From positions 2,686,781 through 2,750,780 of the forward strand of contig LS997563.1 of the NCBI GenBank assembly GCA_000469685.2: a stretch of DNA of 64,000 nucleotides, in the 5' to 3' direction. The stretch comes from Haemonchus contortus. Its lineage: Eukaryota > Nematoda > Chromadorea > Rhabditida > Trichostrongylidae. Below, piece by piece: positions 1-13,210 of this stretch. The notes under the pieces were generated by a model. The model did no database searches. It saw nothing but the letters and a program-made list of their open reading frames with translations, and had not been told where the DNA came from. The translations under genes were made by a program, and so were the position numbers. The stretch's first letter is position 1; each line of letters starts with the position of its first letter.

Positions 1-1017
1 TATTAGCGATATCCTAAGATAGTTACAACCAAAATCAATCTCTTTTCAAAGAAGATTAGAAGAAGAATCACAGATTCACGAGTAGATATGAAGATCCTGA
101 AGATCAGCCAAAAATAGAGAGAGATATCAGCAGACATTCACGAAAATCTCCATACAGTTACCATGGACCAGAAAGGAATTCAGTAGGACTGGTGGCAGTG
201 GTAGGAATGGCGAGGTGGCAGCAGCAGAACATGAGGAGGGTTCAGTCTGGTCGGCGTACTGACTGACTGATAAGAACAGCATGGGGACTAGAATATACCG
301 TCTTGGTGGAAAACAGGAAAGACTTGATGACGTTCCGGATATTCCCAGGAGGAAATGCCTAAATGCACTGATAGGCTTTCCATCAGAAGATTAGAGGAGT
401 GGAGAAAGTTTTGAGGACATGTCCTTAAAAAGCAACAGCAGTCGTGAAGCATATTAGTGACGTTGTGGGCACGCAGTATTTTCCCCTATCAGTTATCAGG
501 CGCCCGCCTACCCCTGATGTTCATACGAGTGCACTGAATTTGATCCCAATGGTCGAAAATTGCTTTTAAAATACTAGATAATCAAGAGTAATGAAGTTTG
601 GTCCCGTGGGGAAGGGAATTAACATTCAACTAAATTATAGTGTTCATTGATAAGGTGCTCCTTCAAAACGGCTTCTATGAAGCAATCAAGAGCAGTTGAG
701 CAGTTCTTCTGACGCTGCATGTTCAATGTCGCGGATTATCCGAATCGTCTTCAGAGAAGGGATCCCTAAGATCAAGGTGCACATAGTTTCGAGGCCAGGA
801 AAATGTCAAAACGTCAAGTCACAAAAATGAAAAGAAGGCTGCCATTCAAGGCATTGATCCAGGCCTGGGAGCATTTTGAGGCTCAGTGGAAATTCCTCGA
901 ACAGAGGCCTTTTTATGGACCGGTCATGTGGCAACCACTGGTCCCTGTATTCATGAAGGGTTAAGCTGTATTACATATTGAGGAGAGGAATCCAGCTGCA
1001 AATGGCTTATTTGATTT
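1..1017. other. Gene-free, nothing recognised
   Basis: No exon with both splice sites, no known element and no simple repeat. Confidence 0.5.
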
Positions 1018-1515
1018 TAGGTGGTAAAATGACAAGTGGCGCATGTTCACACACACAAGGTCACGAGTTCGAATCCCTGATCGATATCGGCCTGAACCGA
1101 CCAGGCCGTTCATCCCTCCAAGTAGCGTCGGTGATCGAATCCCGATTCAGGGGCCACCCCGGCAAACCAAGTCTCCATCAGCTCATGGACGATGAAGTGG
1201 TACATGGAGTTGTCTGGGAGTAGCCAGCCCGGTAGACCAAGTCTCCATCAGCTCATGGACGATTAAGTTGTACACAAATCTGTCTAGGAGTAGCTACCCC
1301 GGCAAACCAAGTCTCCATCAGCTCATGGACGATTGAGTGGTACCCAAACTTGTCTGGGAGGATAAAAGCAACGAGTTGTACAGCGGCTGCTGCCACAATT
1401 TATTATATAAGTTTTATATGCATTCGAATTGCCACTACGATTCTGAATTCCGAATGAAAGTCGAATAAGGCGGAGCACCCCAAAAACTTGATTGATTAGT
1501 GCCGGAAACTTTTAT
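1018..1515 (+). mobile_element. tRNA-derived SINE with an internal 70-bp triplication
   Basis: A box-A-like stretch near 1020, box B GAGTTCGAATCC at 1065-1076, GATCGATATC after it, then the family body. The segment ACCAAGTCTCCATCAGCTCA recurs exactly 70 bp apart three times (units from 1161, 1231, 1301), lengthening this copy. It ends in the shared CCACTACGATTCTGAATT tail. Confidence 0.8.
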
Positions 1516-4044
1516 TCCTTTTATCTTTTATGCTGTATTGAATACACAAAGGAGTTCAACGGAACCATTCTTCATTATAAAATGGCAGTTTTATTCAATT
1601 CTCATTACATGACTTGTTTTTGATTGAAAGTTTTGAGCAATCTCCCGAAGGGTTTGAGTTATGCAATGGCTGGCTTCGTGAAAACGTTTCGGAGAACCGA
1701 ACAAATAGTTAGGCCGGCACAAGGATTGATGGCCTGTCCTTTCCATATTGATGGATTATTCCTCTGGAAGATGCTCACGTCGCCATTTTGAGAGATTAGC
1801 TGAAGTTGCAACACCTTGGATCTGACAGCTGCAAGGAAGGGCCCGGAGTGGATACGATGCCACCTCAGGCATGAACCTCCAACTTGCCCTGCAGAGCTAT
1901 CTATCATCCCATTGATCTGACTACAAAGAAATCTTAGAAAAATGACTTTTCTAGTTAGTACAATTGATTTTTAGCTCAAGCGGTTGCAATTCAGACAAAG
2001 GCAATCATAGCAGAACAAAATAAAGAATGCCGAGAGTATCTGTAGGACTGCTCCACTGAATGGAAGTCTGTACTCAAACAACTTGCCCCTACCATCAAAG
2101 AATTTTCGGACCTAGCCTTCGAATTCGGTACGAAAAACTGAGACTTCTCTCTAGAGAGAGCGTAGATGAGTGTGAAAGGAGTCCTATAGATGCTCGTCAG
2201 TTCATCGCATAGAGCGGTTTTTGCATCCCTAACCTGTTGCCATGGGAGAACGTTGTCTACGCCCAAATATGAGAGGAATTGAGCGGAAACACTTGATGGC
2301 TAGCAATTTTTCTTGAAATACATTGAAATGGGGAAGATTTGAGTAATAAATCAATGCTGGCTGAAGGGAATCAGCTTGATCTGGGATGGTCTCATAAATT
2401 TGTATCTCTTTGCTTGTCAACAAAGGGATGCACATGTATCCCACACACACAAACACATATCTACGGTACTCGCTAATAAGAGATTACTTAGTACCACTAT
2501 CTCCAATACGAAATTCAGGACAATAAACTTTTCCTACAGCCGGTATGCTTGGGGGGGGGGGGGGGGGGGGGGGGGGGCTATTCTACTATCTACAGTTGCA
2601 CCACTCCGGGGTGTGGAAAGCAGACCTTGACTAGACTTTGTAGCCATCCCAGGTCATTTAAAGGTACCATAGTTTCAAAAAGTCTTTCTCTATAGTTTTT
2701 TATTGATTATGAGTTATAAATACACCTTAATAGGCTAGCAGGCTACATAATCTCTCATTAACCTACCAAATATAACTGATGCTTATGACGTCAGGTGATT
2801 TCCTACGGGTGATGTCGTCTGTTGCAAATTGGGTTCTCGGCAGTTTTCCGCTATGGTTCGCATTTGTTCAACCTCTGTCTATATTAAAGATCGCTTATAC
2901 TAAAGATCACTTATCCCCAACTATTTAATTACTAATCTTTGGAGCCGTCGCACGCTGTGCTTTATTCAGACCGCCCATAATGAAATCCAAGCTTTCCTTA
3001 GCAGACATGAGTCTCAACAGTAAAAACGAACCTTATACCTGATTCTGTCATACTTTTTGTGCCCTTACAAGTACGATCTTTCGAGGCCCTTACTATGGCC
3101 CAGATCTCAGTTTACTGTGGTCCAGATATTAGAAGTATAGCAAAATAGAGGATTAAAGGAGCTGATAATCTCCCCTTTGAGGATCACCATAACGTCCAAC
3201 TTTAATTGCTCAGGCTCGGGGGTATAAGCCGTGCATTAAGATAGTCCAACGAAATAATATGACACTTGTTTGTATTGACATGCCTAACATCCGAACAATA
3301 GGAACAATACGTAGGAAAGGGTTCTCAAATAATGAGAAAGAAGCAATTTTTCTGTCGATACTTCGGATTGGAGAAGACGCTGAGACGCTGAAAACTACAG
3401 AATCTGATAGATTCTGCAACATAGAGAAACATTCTGGAGTTACTTTCATTCAGAACTCGTCCACATCGATGCAGCAGCGATCGATTTCGATTAAGTTAAT
3501 GAGCCAAGAATTTACGAGCGACCCCGAAACAACAGCCTCTAGCCCTTGAAGAATTCTACGAAAATTTGGAAAAATTCTAAGCGAACAGAATTCATTGATG
3601 CTCGAAACGTACGACCTTACTGAATAATTTTTCCTCTTTCCAGGGAATATCATTGTTTTCGGAGTTTTTGTTTGCATAAATTTGTAGCTGCTACCGGTTG
3701 AAACCATGTGTTTGTGCAACGGAAGGTATGCTCGATTGTGAGTCACATGGATAACCTTCTGCAGGATTGAAATGAAGCAAGAAATCATAAACTTTGATTA
3801 CGGTAGGAGGAAAATTAATTCCAGGGCTTATGGAAGTGATTTGATTTGGTTCATTTATTCATATTTGGTCATTTTGCATTCATGAGTGGAATGTTTCACG
3901 TTATGTGTATTGGAAGCCCTATCAAACTTCAAATGAATTCATATTTCATAATGCGAAAAACCCAAAGCCATCAATCAATTCAACCTCTTGTGCAGCAACG
4001 AAGAGAGCCTAGTAATAGCCAGACAAAGGTTGTGGAAGGACAAA
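1516..4044. other. Gene-free region with the poly-G tract
   Basis: Only short overlapping frames on both strands, of about equal length around 3.2-3.8 kb, as expected by chance. The 27-G run at 2551 is the only notable feature. Confidence 0.5.
2551..2577 (+). repeat. Poly-G tract, 27 uninterrupted G
   Basis: Direct count of the sequence. Such a run can form a G-quadruplex and is hard to replicate and assemble, so the exact length may be wrong. Confidence 0.9.
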
Positions 4045-4337
4045 AGGATAAAGTCTTCTGGCTTGGAGGCGTTGATCGATTCCGCCTAAGGGATGCGCCT
4101 CGCATTGGCTTTTATTCAGAATTGTAGTGGTGGATTGAATGCATATGTGCCCTACACAATGACTTGCGGTGGCCAGCCTATGTTCAAGACAGGGCTTTTG
4201 TCCTCCCAGACAAGTCTGGAACCACTTGGCCAACCCTAAAGGATGGAATTTATGGTTGGTCTTGGCCAAAGTCGATCCGGGATTCGAGCAGCGGACCATG
4301 CGTGCGTGATAGTGCGTCATCTGCTACTAGACCACTT
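4045..4337 (-). mobile_element. tRNA-derived SINE, near full length
   Basis: Reverse-strand copy: tail first (GATGCGCCTCGCATTGGCTT), body GACAAGTCTGGAACCACTTG, and head with GACCATGCGTGCGTGATAGT. Box B is mutated. Confidence 0.75.
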
Positions 4338-6709
4338 CTTGGGGCTATAATAAGAAATATCGACTATATCACCTAAGCTATCAAGCTTTACCTTAACAAC
4401 ACGCCACATGGACAGTAAATTGATTGCAGAAGGGGTGAATCTCCTAAAAATAACCGAGCCAATTATCTTTGTTTGAGCCCTACACAACCTTTGCTCTCCT
4501 GAACAGACCAAGGAAACCAAAAAAAACATGACATTCGGTACATTTGAAGTACCGAATGCTTCTATAAACTTCAATCCGCTTTTGAATTGGAAGGTTGAAG
4601 TTTCCACTAGTAACCTATGTCTCAATTGTTCAGTTAGCTGATCTCAAACACAGCAACTTACGCAATTTTTGTTCTGCATAAAATGCTAACGATGGCGTGA
4701 AGCGCAACAAAGAATGCTTTGAACAGGATTATGAATTTTTGACCTGAGCTTTGTTCTCCACCCACGACAAATGGTCATTAGTTATGGTGAAGAGTTATGA
4801 ATTGATGCATGAAAGCCGCCCAGTGCGAGAACGTTGACCCAATCCTCACATCTCCTCATTTTCACGGCGTCTGTTATGAAGCCAAAATAGGAAGTACTGC
4901 TGCTGACACCACCATTTCGGTGCGTGTTCCACCACTCGTGTGCTAAGCTTTAGGGAACTCATATGTATTCTTTTCATCTTGAACTAGGCCCCACTATCCC
5001 CAACTTGACCCGACGTCTTCGGGTGCTCTTCAAGTATTCGACACTCGTGACAGAACGGTCGACGACAAAGAGCTTGCCGGACATATCCATGTACATCTGT
5101 ACGATTCTTATAATGGGAGTTTCGTGTGTCTGAGCATGGCGAGGAAAAGTCGAAACGCTAAGTCTAAAATCTTCAGGAGTAGTATTCGGATCTTCAACTA
5201 TCTTTTGAAGATCTCTCTAGAAAGACAATGTTCAAGCTCTTAAGGCTTGAAAAGCCAACTGATACCTTACAACTTGAAGCAAGGCTCGAATCGTTGTGAG
5301 GAGGAAAGAGTGAGGACCCTAGGAGACCTGAGGATCAAAAATTTCACGAGGGCCTCCTGCAAATTCTAAAAGCCCTCGATTGATGCTCTAACAGAACATG
5401 TTCAAATTGAGCAACCTATAAGATAATTGGTATGGCCGCCAGTAGTGTGAAGTGCATTTGAAAAACTTCTCTAAACCGGCTATCTCGATGAACTAGTTCT
5501 GTTATGAGTAAACAGAACAGCAAAAAAGGAAAAAATCAAAATGATTGTTACAATCATTTCATGAAATCCATCATGATACACCAGCTCTGGTTGAGCAACT
5601 AAAAATGCTTATTTCCCTGAACGATAAACACCGTTATTCTAGTCCCACGGTCACGTTGGCAGTCTACAATTGATCGGATGTTCTGATAACTGTCAAGAGT
5701 TACAAATGAACAACCAGTAACTGATGAATCCTTCATCGACTGCAATCGCGTAAACCACGTTCCGTGGGTGGATTTCGGTCCTTCTACCCACCATGAATGT
5801 CTCCATCTCCTACCAAAGTCGAACGCTTTAGCTCTAAGGAACAGGGGTTATGAATTTCCGCACAGTCCACACCACCCCTGACTGGGCTGACACTGAGAAT
5901 GTATTACTATTGGGAAACATCGGAAGGCCTTATGGCGGATTTAGTGGTTTAGGGACTGTCCACACCACCCCGGCTCGGTACCGATGTGAAGAAGTAGGGC
6001 TGAGTACGAATTGTTTTTGTCTAGGCTTAAACTGTAATCTGTGCTGAAGCCACAGAATTTGTCAGTTGGAGGCAGCGCTGCTTCGTTTGCTTGCCATTCC
6101 CAGAAAGTTGCCAGGTGCCAGGAAAATATGAGGAAGGTCTTGTAGAATGGCCGTTCCAATTTTGAGAAACTAATTAAGAAAATGAGAAACATCGTCTGAG
6201 ACTTCTATGGGTTGCTTTTAATTATGTATATGGTTTTGAAAAAGGAAAAAACGAAACTGTAGAAGGATGAACATGGAAACTATGACATAACCAATTCATG
6301 AAACAACCTAATGGTAGTTTTCCATGCCACTGGAGTGTATTGAATTTGGGATTGGAGAGCTTAGTGTACTGAGAAAAACTGGAGATTAACATGAAGGTCG
6401 ATAACGAGCAGCAGCAGCCATACACTGGCCATCAACCACCGACGAGTGAGTTCCTACATAGCAACAATACAGCAGTAAATGTTTGATGAATAACGACATT
6501 CCATTCCATCACACTATAAGGAGAAACTTCTGTTACTAGTCATCGACAGACGAAACTACCCTATAAACCCTATGAAGACTTTGGACAGGGGCACTTCACT
6601 TGCCCTCTACTAAATGAGCTTTGTGCCACTTGATTTGACTCATCTGGAATGCTGCGACCTTCAACCAAGGAAGTTCTACCGTAGTAATCCGGTAATATTG
6701 GCTCTGAAC
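4338..6709. other. Gene-free apart from a 128-bp repeat fragment
   Basis: No coding evidence. A repeat fragment at 5.77-5.86 kb and a short direct repeat after it are the only structure seen. Confidence 0.45.
5770..5862 (-). repeat. Fragment of the 128-bp repeat
   Basis: CTCCTACCAAAGTCGAACGC and GGGTTATGAATTTCCGC match the reverse complement of array units at 46 kb, in the same order. The copy is truncated. A direct repeat of GTCCACACCACCCC follows at 5866-5879 and about 92 bp later. Confidence 0.6.
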
Positions 6710-7005
6710 AGGTGGAGGTGGTGTAGTGGCAAGTGGCGCATTATCCACACGCATGGTCACTGGTTCGAATCTCGGATCGATATCCACCTAGACCAACCGA
6801 GATTTCAATCTCTCCGAGGTCGATAATTGATACAGTACTAGCCTGGGAGTATAAAAGCTCTGACTTGTACATCTGGTAACCCCAAACCCTCGTATAGGTA
6901 ACATACGCACTCTACACGCCAATACGATTCTGAATCGAAGTCGAATGCGGGGCGCATCCCTCAGACGAGACAGATTACCACCCGAAGGCTTTATCCTTCT
7001 ATATT
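6710..7005 (+). mobile_element. tRNA-derived SINE, full length, best-preserved copy
   Basis: GGTGGTGTAGTGGCAAGTGG (box A region) and GGTTCGAATCTCGGATCGAT (box B) lie about 30 bases apart, the spacing of an RNA polymerase III internal promoter. The body and the GAAGTCGAATGCGGGGCGCA tail follow. tRNA origin is clear; the parent tRNA is not. Confidence 0.85.
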
Positions 7006-8427
7006 TGATTGGATGGATTTAAGGTTAGGGAAGAGCAATTTGGACGGAGTAGGTCGAGATGAATCGAAGATGTTGACGTTGCAAAACTCATAAAGTGACA
7101 GATAAGAATGAGAGGAATTCCTAATATGCTGGTTGTCATACTCTTAACAGAATGCAAATGTGACGTCGCACAGTCCCAACTCAGAACAAACTCACTGAGG
7201 CCAAATATCCTTAGCGAATGTAAATCTAAGAAGGTAATTCAAAAGTCAGGAAGATAAAGTACAGAAAAGCAAAAGCAGTATATGCTAGGGGTTCCAAAGG
7301 CCCAGGCATTGCCCTTCCCCTTATCACTCCTCTATGTGATACTGATTAAGGGTCCCGCAGTTTACGCCTGTTCAAACAGCCTACAACGAAGAGGCTGCTG
7401 GCAAAAAGCCAAGGTTTTTCGAGAGTGAGAACAGCATCTCGTCCGAAATCGCTGGATGCCAATTTCACCCTCACCCATCATGAGAGCAATGCTATCTAAT
7501 AGTAACAGTTTTGGTGGTTGATGGGTTGGGAACCGAGCGAAGGTGCCTCCAGCCAACATTGCACTCCACCCGATGATCGTTCAACACAGTCACTTCTTTC
7601 AGTCCACCATTTTTGGTTGGTTCTGTCTAACGAGGACGACAGGATGATAAGACCACTTGCTGATTATAACTGGGCAACCTACGAATTACTTAGCAGTAGA
7701 CCCGAATAGTGATTAAGCGCTGGAGAAATGGAATTGTAGCAGCATCTTCGACTGAAATTTCAGCACTTTACGGTTTGCTAATCTTGGCCAATTCTTCATG
7801 TTAAGACTACATAGGATTTTTTCTTTTTGTTCTAGACTATTTGAATAAGTCGCTAGGTTGGCTAACATAGGCAGTTTGTTGAGTAAATAGGGGCAATGCG
7901 TAATCTGAAAGGATTCCAGGAGGAAAACAGCACCGCTGACAATAAAAATATGCCGAGTGAGAGCAAGAAACATCGAAAAAAAAATCGTGAACTTTGCTCT
8001 CAGATATTCTGCTGTCGGTGGTGCCCATTTGGGCCGTGACGATAGGTATGAATGTGGTGAGCGAACAGATGAAAGCCCTGACAGACAAAGAGAGTCGAGA
8101 TTCAGCGAAATATTCGCATTCATAAAGTGGAATATACGCAACGTCGACTAGTAAAATCCCACATGGCCACGTAGACCTGAGATCTCTTCCGGTCGGTGCA
8201 GATTGTTTCACTGCAAGCCTTTGACAAACACTGACGCCAACGACATTGTTTGCTTTAAAGATCCGCGGCTTTTCAGTCAACATATGCTATCAGGTTAAAG
8301 ACCTCTCCGATCATCAGGCTGCGATCTTCAACGCCTTTGCGACGAAAAAAACGTTTGGAGCTGAAAGGTTTGAAGGAGCTTCTATAAAGCATGTCACGGT
8401 TTATGACTCTCACTTTTTAAGAAGGGC
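7006..8427. other. Gene-free, overlapping chance frames
   Basis: Frames of up to 148 codons overlap on both strands at 7.7-8.3 kb. None shows a family motif, so I do not call a gene. Confidence 0.4.
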
Positions 8428-8685
8428 GTCGATGGTGTAGCGGCAAGGGTTGCACTATCACATACGCATGGTCACGAGTTCGATTCGTGGATCGATATGC
8501 CCCAGTCCAATCGAGTCTGCCATCACTCCGCGGTCGTTCTTTGGTACCAGACTTGTCTAGGAGGATAAACGTACATCGCCTAGGCACCGCAACTCTTTGT
8601 AAAGGCCACAAACGCATTCAACTGCCACTACGATCCTGAATGGAAGCCGAATGCGGGACGCACCCCTCTCACGGGAATGATTTGC
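8428..8685 (+). mobile_element. tRNA-derived SINE
   Basis: GATGGTGTAGCGGCAAGGGT, then GAGTTCGATTCGTGGATCGA (box B) and the tail CCACTACGATCCTGAATGGA. Confidence 0.8.
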
Positions 8686-8787
8686 GCCATGCCGCCATGA
8701 CTTTACCTGGACTTCTCTGTGAGAGCATCACAAAAGATGACAGATACCCCTTTAGTCATGTGATGATATGACTATTGAATCACATAA

Positions 8788-9005
8788 GAATTTTAGTTGC
8801 GTTTCGAATGCATGGCCCATACAATGATCTGTTGTTTCCAACCGATGTACAGGTTAGTCCTTCAAGCTCCTAGAGAAGTCTGACACCAAGATGTCGACCT
8901 TGAAATTATGGAGGTCTTGGTTGTCCCAAGTGTGTAAAGATCCGAACTTCGATCCTTAACAATGGGTGTGTGGTACCCCACCAATTACCAGTACACCACC
9001 CACCC
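8788..9005 (-). mobile_element. tRNA-derived SINE, diverged
   Basis: Recognised by CGAATGCATGGCCCATACAA, the GGTCTTGGTTGTCCCA segment and the reverse of a box-A region at the right end. It lies head-away from the copy at 8.43-8.69 kb. Confidence 0.6.
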
Positions 9006-9799
9006 TTAATTAATCATAGAGTTTTCTATAATAAATTACTGACTTACCATTGGTAGGGGCAATTAAATGAGGGCCGAGCACTAAAAAATGCTGTTTCGAC
9101 TAGTGTTGAAGAGCCTATTCGAGTTCTGACCAGTGTTTCCCCACGTTAGCGGTGAAACCTCGAGGAAGGGGCTCGATGAGACAAATAACGCAGCAAAGCC
9201 TTGTCGAGTCAGTGTAGTTTGATTTGGGTACTAGGTCATGAGGACTTCCCAAGAAAAGCACTGCGATGAGGGCAGAAGCAGACCGGGAAGGCAAGTCATT
9301 TTATCATCATTTCATAAGCAAATGTGGGTAGAAGACAGGGACTCCAGATCGAGTCTTTTTGCGGGATTCCCTGCCAAATTTCTTCTCTCCCAAGCGGACA
9401 ACTCCTACCTGAAAATGCATGGTCATCAGGATGAGGCCTCTATATGACTTCTAGGCAACGTTTCGAATTTTGAGCTTAGGTGCATCATGGTAAAAGGATC
9501 TCGAGAAATTCGTACCAAAGTGAGCGGCCCTGTCAAAAGAGTTCTGGTGGTTTTATGGAACGGAAACACTCCTTCAATCTTGGGAGTCTTTAATCAGTCT
9601 TTGCAGAGCACGAGCTCTACTAAAGGCTTTTTGGTCACGCAGCCGTCAGTAGAAGTGCTACGTCCCCATCTAGCACAGTTTGATCGGGTTTCCTTCCTCG
9701 GAGAATTCTTTTTTCATGCCGTATCTCTAGCCTTTTGACTTGAACCTTTGGTCTTCGTTTTAATTTTCAAGATCGTTCTATTTGTTTTACTTCTTATCC

Positions 9800-9882
9800 G
9801 TGATGGATATCGAGCCGAGATTTGAACCCGTGACCATGCGTGTGTGAGAGTGCGCCCACTTGCCACTACATCACCAACAACC
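9800..9882 (-). mobile_element. tRNA-derived SINE, head fragment
   Basis: The reverse complement gives GATGTAGTGGCAAGTGGGCG and GGTCACGGGTTCAAATCTCG. Only the tRNA-like head remains. Confidence 0.75.
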
Positions 9883-10199
9883 ATATGAATCATCGAAGCA
9901 AATGTGAATGTGATCACTACAGAGAACTGAACTTTGCATGAATCAAAAATTCTTGAAACCCAAGAGAGTTGAACTATCAAGCATGTAACGGATGAAAGGA
10001 TAAGGTTCTGGCCTGAATACCCATTTAAGATGCCACGTGCTCGAGTTTCATTTAATACCGTACTGAGGGATGAAGGATGATGTTCTCTTGAGTCGACCAA
10101 TCTCGTTTCCGAAATTTGTTCCCGAATTAAGAACCATAGCGGCCTTTAAGTGCTTCTGTGGTCTATACAATATTGCGATTGCGTCTTTTCACCCTTCCA

Positions 10200-10257
10200 A
10201 ACGAGTTCGGTAGCAATCAATCGACTCGAAGGGGATGGAAGACTTGGCTGGCCTGTC
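10200..10257 (-). mobile_element. tRNA-derived SINE, short body fragment
   Basis: GGGGATGGAAGACTTGGCTGG matches the body of the full minus-strand copy at 11.7-12.0 kb. Short and uncertain. Confidence 0.4.
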
Positions 10258-11710
10258 CACACCTCCGCCCCACAGCAGCTGTAGTAGTGGGTTCGAAAAA
10301 GCATCTGACCAAAAAGCCATATAGGGAATCATCCACCATCATCATCCTCAGAGAAATGTAGCATCATCTAGCGGTATCAGTAGTGATATAATCGAATTGT
10401 TGCCAAGGCCACTTATATGAGGTGTATCAGGTGACCACTCCTGTGTGCTAAATCAACTGCTATGGAAGGCAGCACCCCTGATTGTCGAGAGCTGGTGTGG
10501 CTCTTGAAGACGTTGTGGACTTCGGTTTGACGTTCCAGAAAACTGATAACGTCGGACATCTCCTCCGTACCCGGTTTTCCGGTGACTATATCGATGAAAG
10601 GGGTAAATCAACAAAAAGGATGCCAGAGGGCACGTAATCCAGCGTAATCGCACGATATGGGATGTCGAACGTTTGACAAGAATCGGAGATATCAGCAGTC
10701 GAGAACCAAAAACACAGAGAGAAAGAAGGGGGGATAGACCTCTGCCGATATTGCCCTTATCTTCTTGTGCATGGCAGTGGATTTCCTGATGAAGTTTCAA
10801 GAAAGCGCTCAATTAAGAGGAAGAGATGAATGGTTTATGGGGTCAGACATCTGGTCCGACGAATTTAGATCAACAAATCGCACAGAGCTAAGAGGTTAGT
10901 GAGCTGGCAGGAGCGTATTGAGCACATGAGTGCGTACGCTGGAGGAGAAAGAGACTTTGAACTCGAAATTGCCGACGAATGTTTGATCTGCGCTGGCAAA
11001 CGGAAAGCCCGACTCCATTGCTATCGAAACGAATGGCAGCACTCTGAGACCAACTCCTCACGCATATGTCATCATGAGCGTGATGACAAAGGAGTTATAC
11101 GATGCTCTTACAAATCAGCAGTCTGTCAATCGTCGTCTACAGGTACTTCAGAACTGGTTAGCACTATAAAAACCAACGGCCGCAGTTCCCACCAGAAGAA
11201 ACTGGGAAGGCTGACGTTTCCTCGCTAACTGAGGATAATGAAGTAGGTCGTAACTAAGGGCCAACAGTGGTTATCATAATTTAGCAACATTTTGTATCCA
11301 GGTAATAGAATTCGAATGCGTGGGTGAACCTCAATGCGTAATTTACCAATGTCAGATGAATTTATTTCTATTCTTTATTTTTTGCTCAAACAACATTCAC
11401 AGAACCACCACCTGTTTGTTGTGAACTTTTATTTGCGTCGCTCAATTGCGAATAGCATGGTAATGATATGCTGAGAATAAGCCTTCAACAAATAACAGCA
11501 GCAACAACAACAGTATATTGAGGTTTTGATTTCAACGAAAGCCCTCAGTAGTCGAAAGCGACTAGGCCTGCACCAGGGGGTACTCGCCAACTTCTCGTAG
11601 AAGTTTTACAAGTCATCTCATAGGTGCTCTCCTCTATCGAAAAGCTTAGAAAGCAGCTAAGGAATATGGAGATTGAGACTGCAAAATCAGTTTAAAAAAA
11701 GCTATAAATG

Positions 11711-12018
11711 ATACAGGATGAAGTTTCTGGGCAATAATCAATCCCGTATGAGGGATGCGCCTCCGCATTCGACTTCGATTCAGAATCATAGTGGCGTATT
11801 GAATGCTTATGTGGCCTGTACAATGACTTGAGGGGGATGACCAACCGTTGAACAAGTCGGTGCTTTTATCCTCTCAGACTGTTTTGGTACCAATTGAGCG
11901 ACCCCAGAGGGATGGAAGCCTTGGTTGGTCTAGGCGGCTATCGATCAGGGAATCGGAATTGTGACCATGCGCGTCTGATAGTGCGCCATTTGCCACTACA
12001 CTATCTCCGCCATTCAAA
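11711..12018 (-). mobile_element. tRNA-derived SINE, full length
   Basis: Reverse-strand copy from the tail (GGGATGCGCCTCCGCATTCG) to the head (GCGCCATTTGCCACTACACT). The body includes AGGGATGGAAGCCTTGGTTG. Confidence 0.8.
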
Positions 12019-12146
12019 GAAGCTATAAGTGCTCGAAGATAGTCTCTAGTGGAAATGCGCACTTGAGACATCTATATCAAGTGCCAATGTGACATAGTGG
12101 TGGAGTTCTCGCTCATCAGGCAGAGGATGCAGGCTTTTGTCCCTCA

Positions 12147-12159
12147 GGGGGGGGGGGGG
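12147..12159 (+). repeat. Poly-G tract, 13 G
   Basis: Direct count; a second mononucleotide G run, again in a gene-free SINE-rich area. Confidence 0.9.
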
Positions 12160-13118
12160 TACTTCAGAACTACACCTGTTTAGGAAATTTTCCTCAAGTG
12201 ACTATTTGGAAAGCTCGAGACATCTATATCAAGTTGTTGCTTCCGATTTTTCTTTCACATCAACGTTAAGCAGCTCCCCTATCTTGCATAAATTGTCGAT
12301 GTTCATGAACCAAGAAGATATTTTTCAGGCCGACTACACAGGTTTGGTACCCGACGCTGAGTAAACTTTTCACAGTATTCCATTCAAAAATCCCATAGAG
12401 AAAGGGCCTTAATTCGGCTGTTGTTCAACCTCGTCACGTTTTTTTTAAGATAAACGACTACTCTAGAATCCCATAGATAAGAGCGGTTTAATCCACCAGT
12501 GAAAAATGAATTGGAATGAAATTGAAATTGAATGCAGTCACCCCCCTAACTTGATGGATGGATAAATAATAATCGGGGGAGAAGCTCTGAAGGTTCTCCT
12601 CATAGAACAGATAGCTAAGAGGAGCTGAACATGATGGAGCAAACATGCAAGAGTGATCTAACAAGTGTTGTTCACAAGCTGTGTCTCTACCATCTTTGAG
12701 AAAACAGTCAATCGTCTCAAGGCTGGACAAATACTAACCAGAAATGACAAAGGCCTTCGGGTACCCTGCGTTGTACCAGGAGCATCTCATAGAGCTTGAA
12801 AGCGAGTCTCCAACGCCTCGATACGCTTGCGATAAAGCCTCTAATGGATCGAAATAAAAGCGTCAAGACGTTGATTGAAGCTAGCACCGAAATTTTGTGG
12901 GCTTCAACTTTGCATCCTATTATCAAGTGGTAGTGAGGACCTGATCCACATCGTACTCATGTAATGGTAACTCTCACTGCAAATCCAAAGAATCATTTAT
13001 AAATAAATAAATATTAAATATTCAAAATAATCAAATACACTATCAATGTCAAATATTCAAGCCCTAATCCGTTGAACCGCCGACGATGTAAAAATGGTAG
13101 CAGGCAGACATAACTCAC

Positions 13119-13210
13119 CTGAAAACTGTTTTTTGCTAGATTTACCCCAGTCAGCATCGTTTCAAGTATCACGCTGCTCGGAGAAAGCCCATCTGCATCT
13201 TCCGTTTGAA
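13119..13210 (-). CDS. Possible isolated exon, gene unknown
   Basis: The stretch sits between a TTTCACAG acceptor and a strong CAG|GTGAGT donor and is open (QTEDADGLSPSSVI ... NLAKNSFQ). To its left, around 12.72-12.93 kb, one minus frame shows a short hydrophobic run followed by FRSIRG and basic sequence, distantly like the R-S-I-K motif of the paralogue pair. Not enough to build a gene. Confidence 0.2.

Larger units (their letters stand above)
9006..11710. other. Gene-free apart from SINE fragments
   Basis: Frames of 109-128 codons exist (for example 10453-10812 minus, 10899-11228 plus) without recognisable domains or splice context. Confidence 0.4.

Noticed and set aside
1065..1076. True tRNA genes at the box B sites
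   Set aside because: The SINE heads do not give a complete cloverleaf and each continues into the same 200-bp body and tail.
7713..8283. Overlapping frames of 142 and 148 codons
   Set aside because: They overlap each other and a plus frame, lack splice context and show no family motif.
12717..12926. Third paralogue of the R-S-I-K membrane proteins
   Set aside because: The hydrophobic run is only about 14 residues, another frame is equally open, and flanking exons do not connect.
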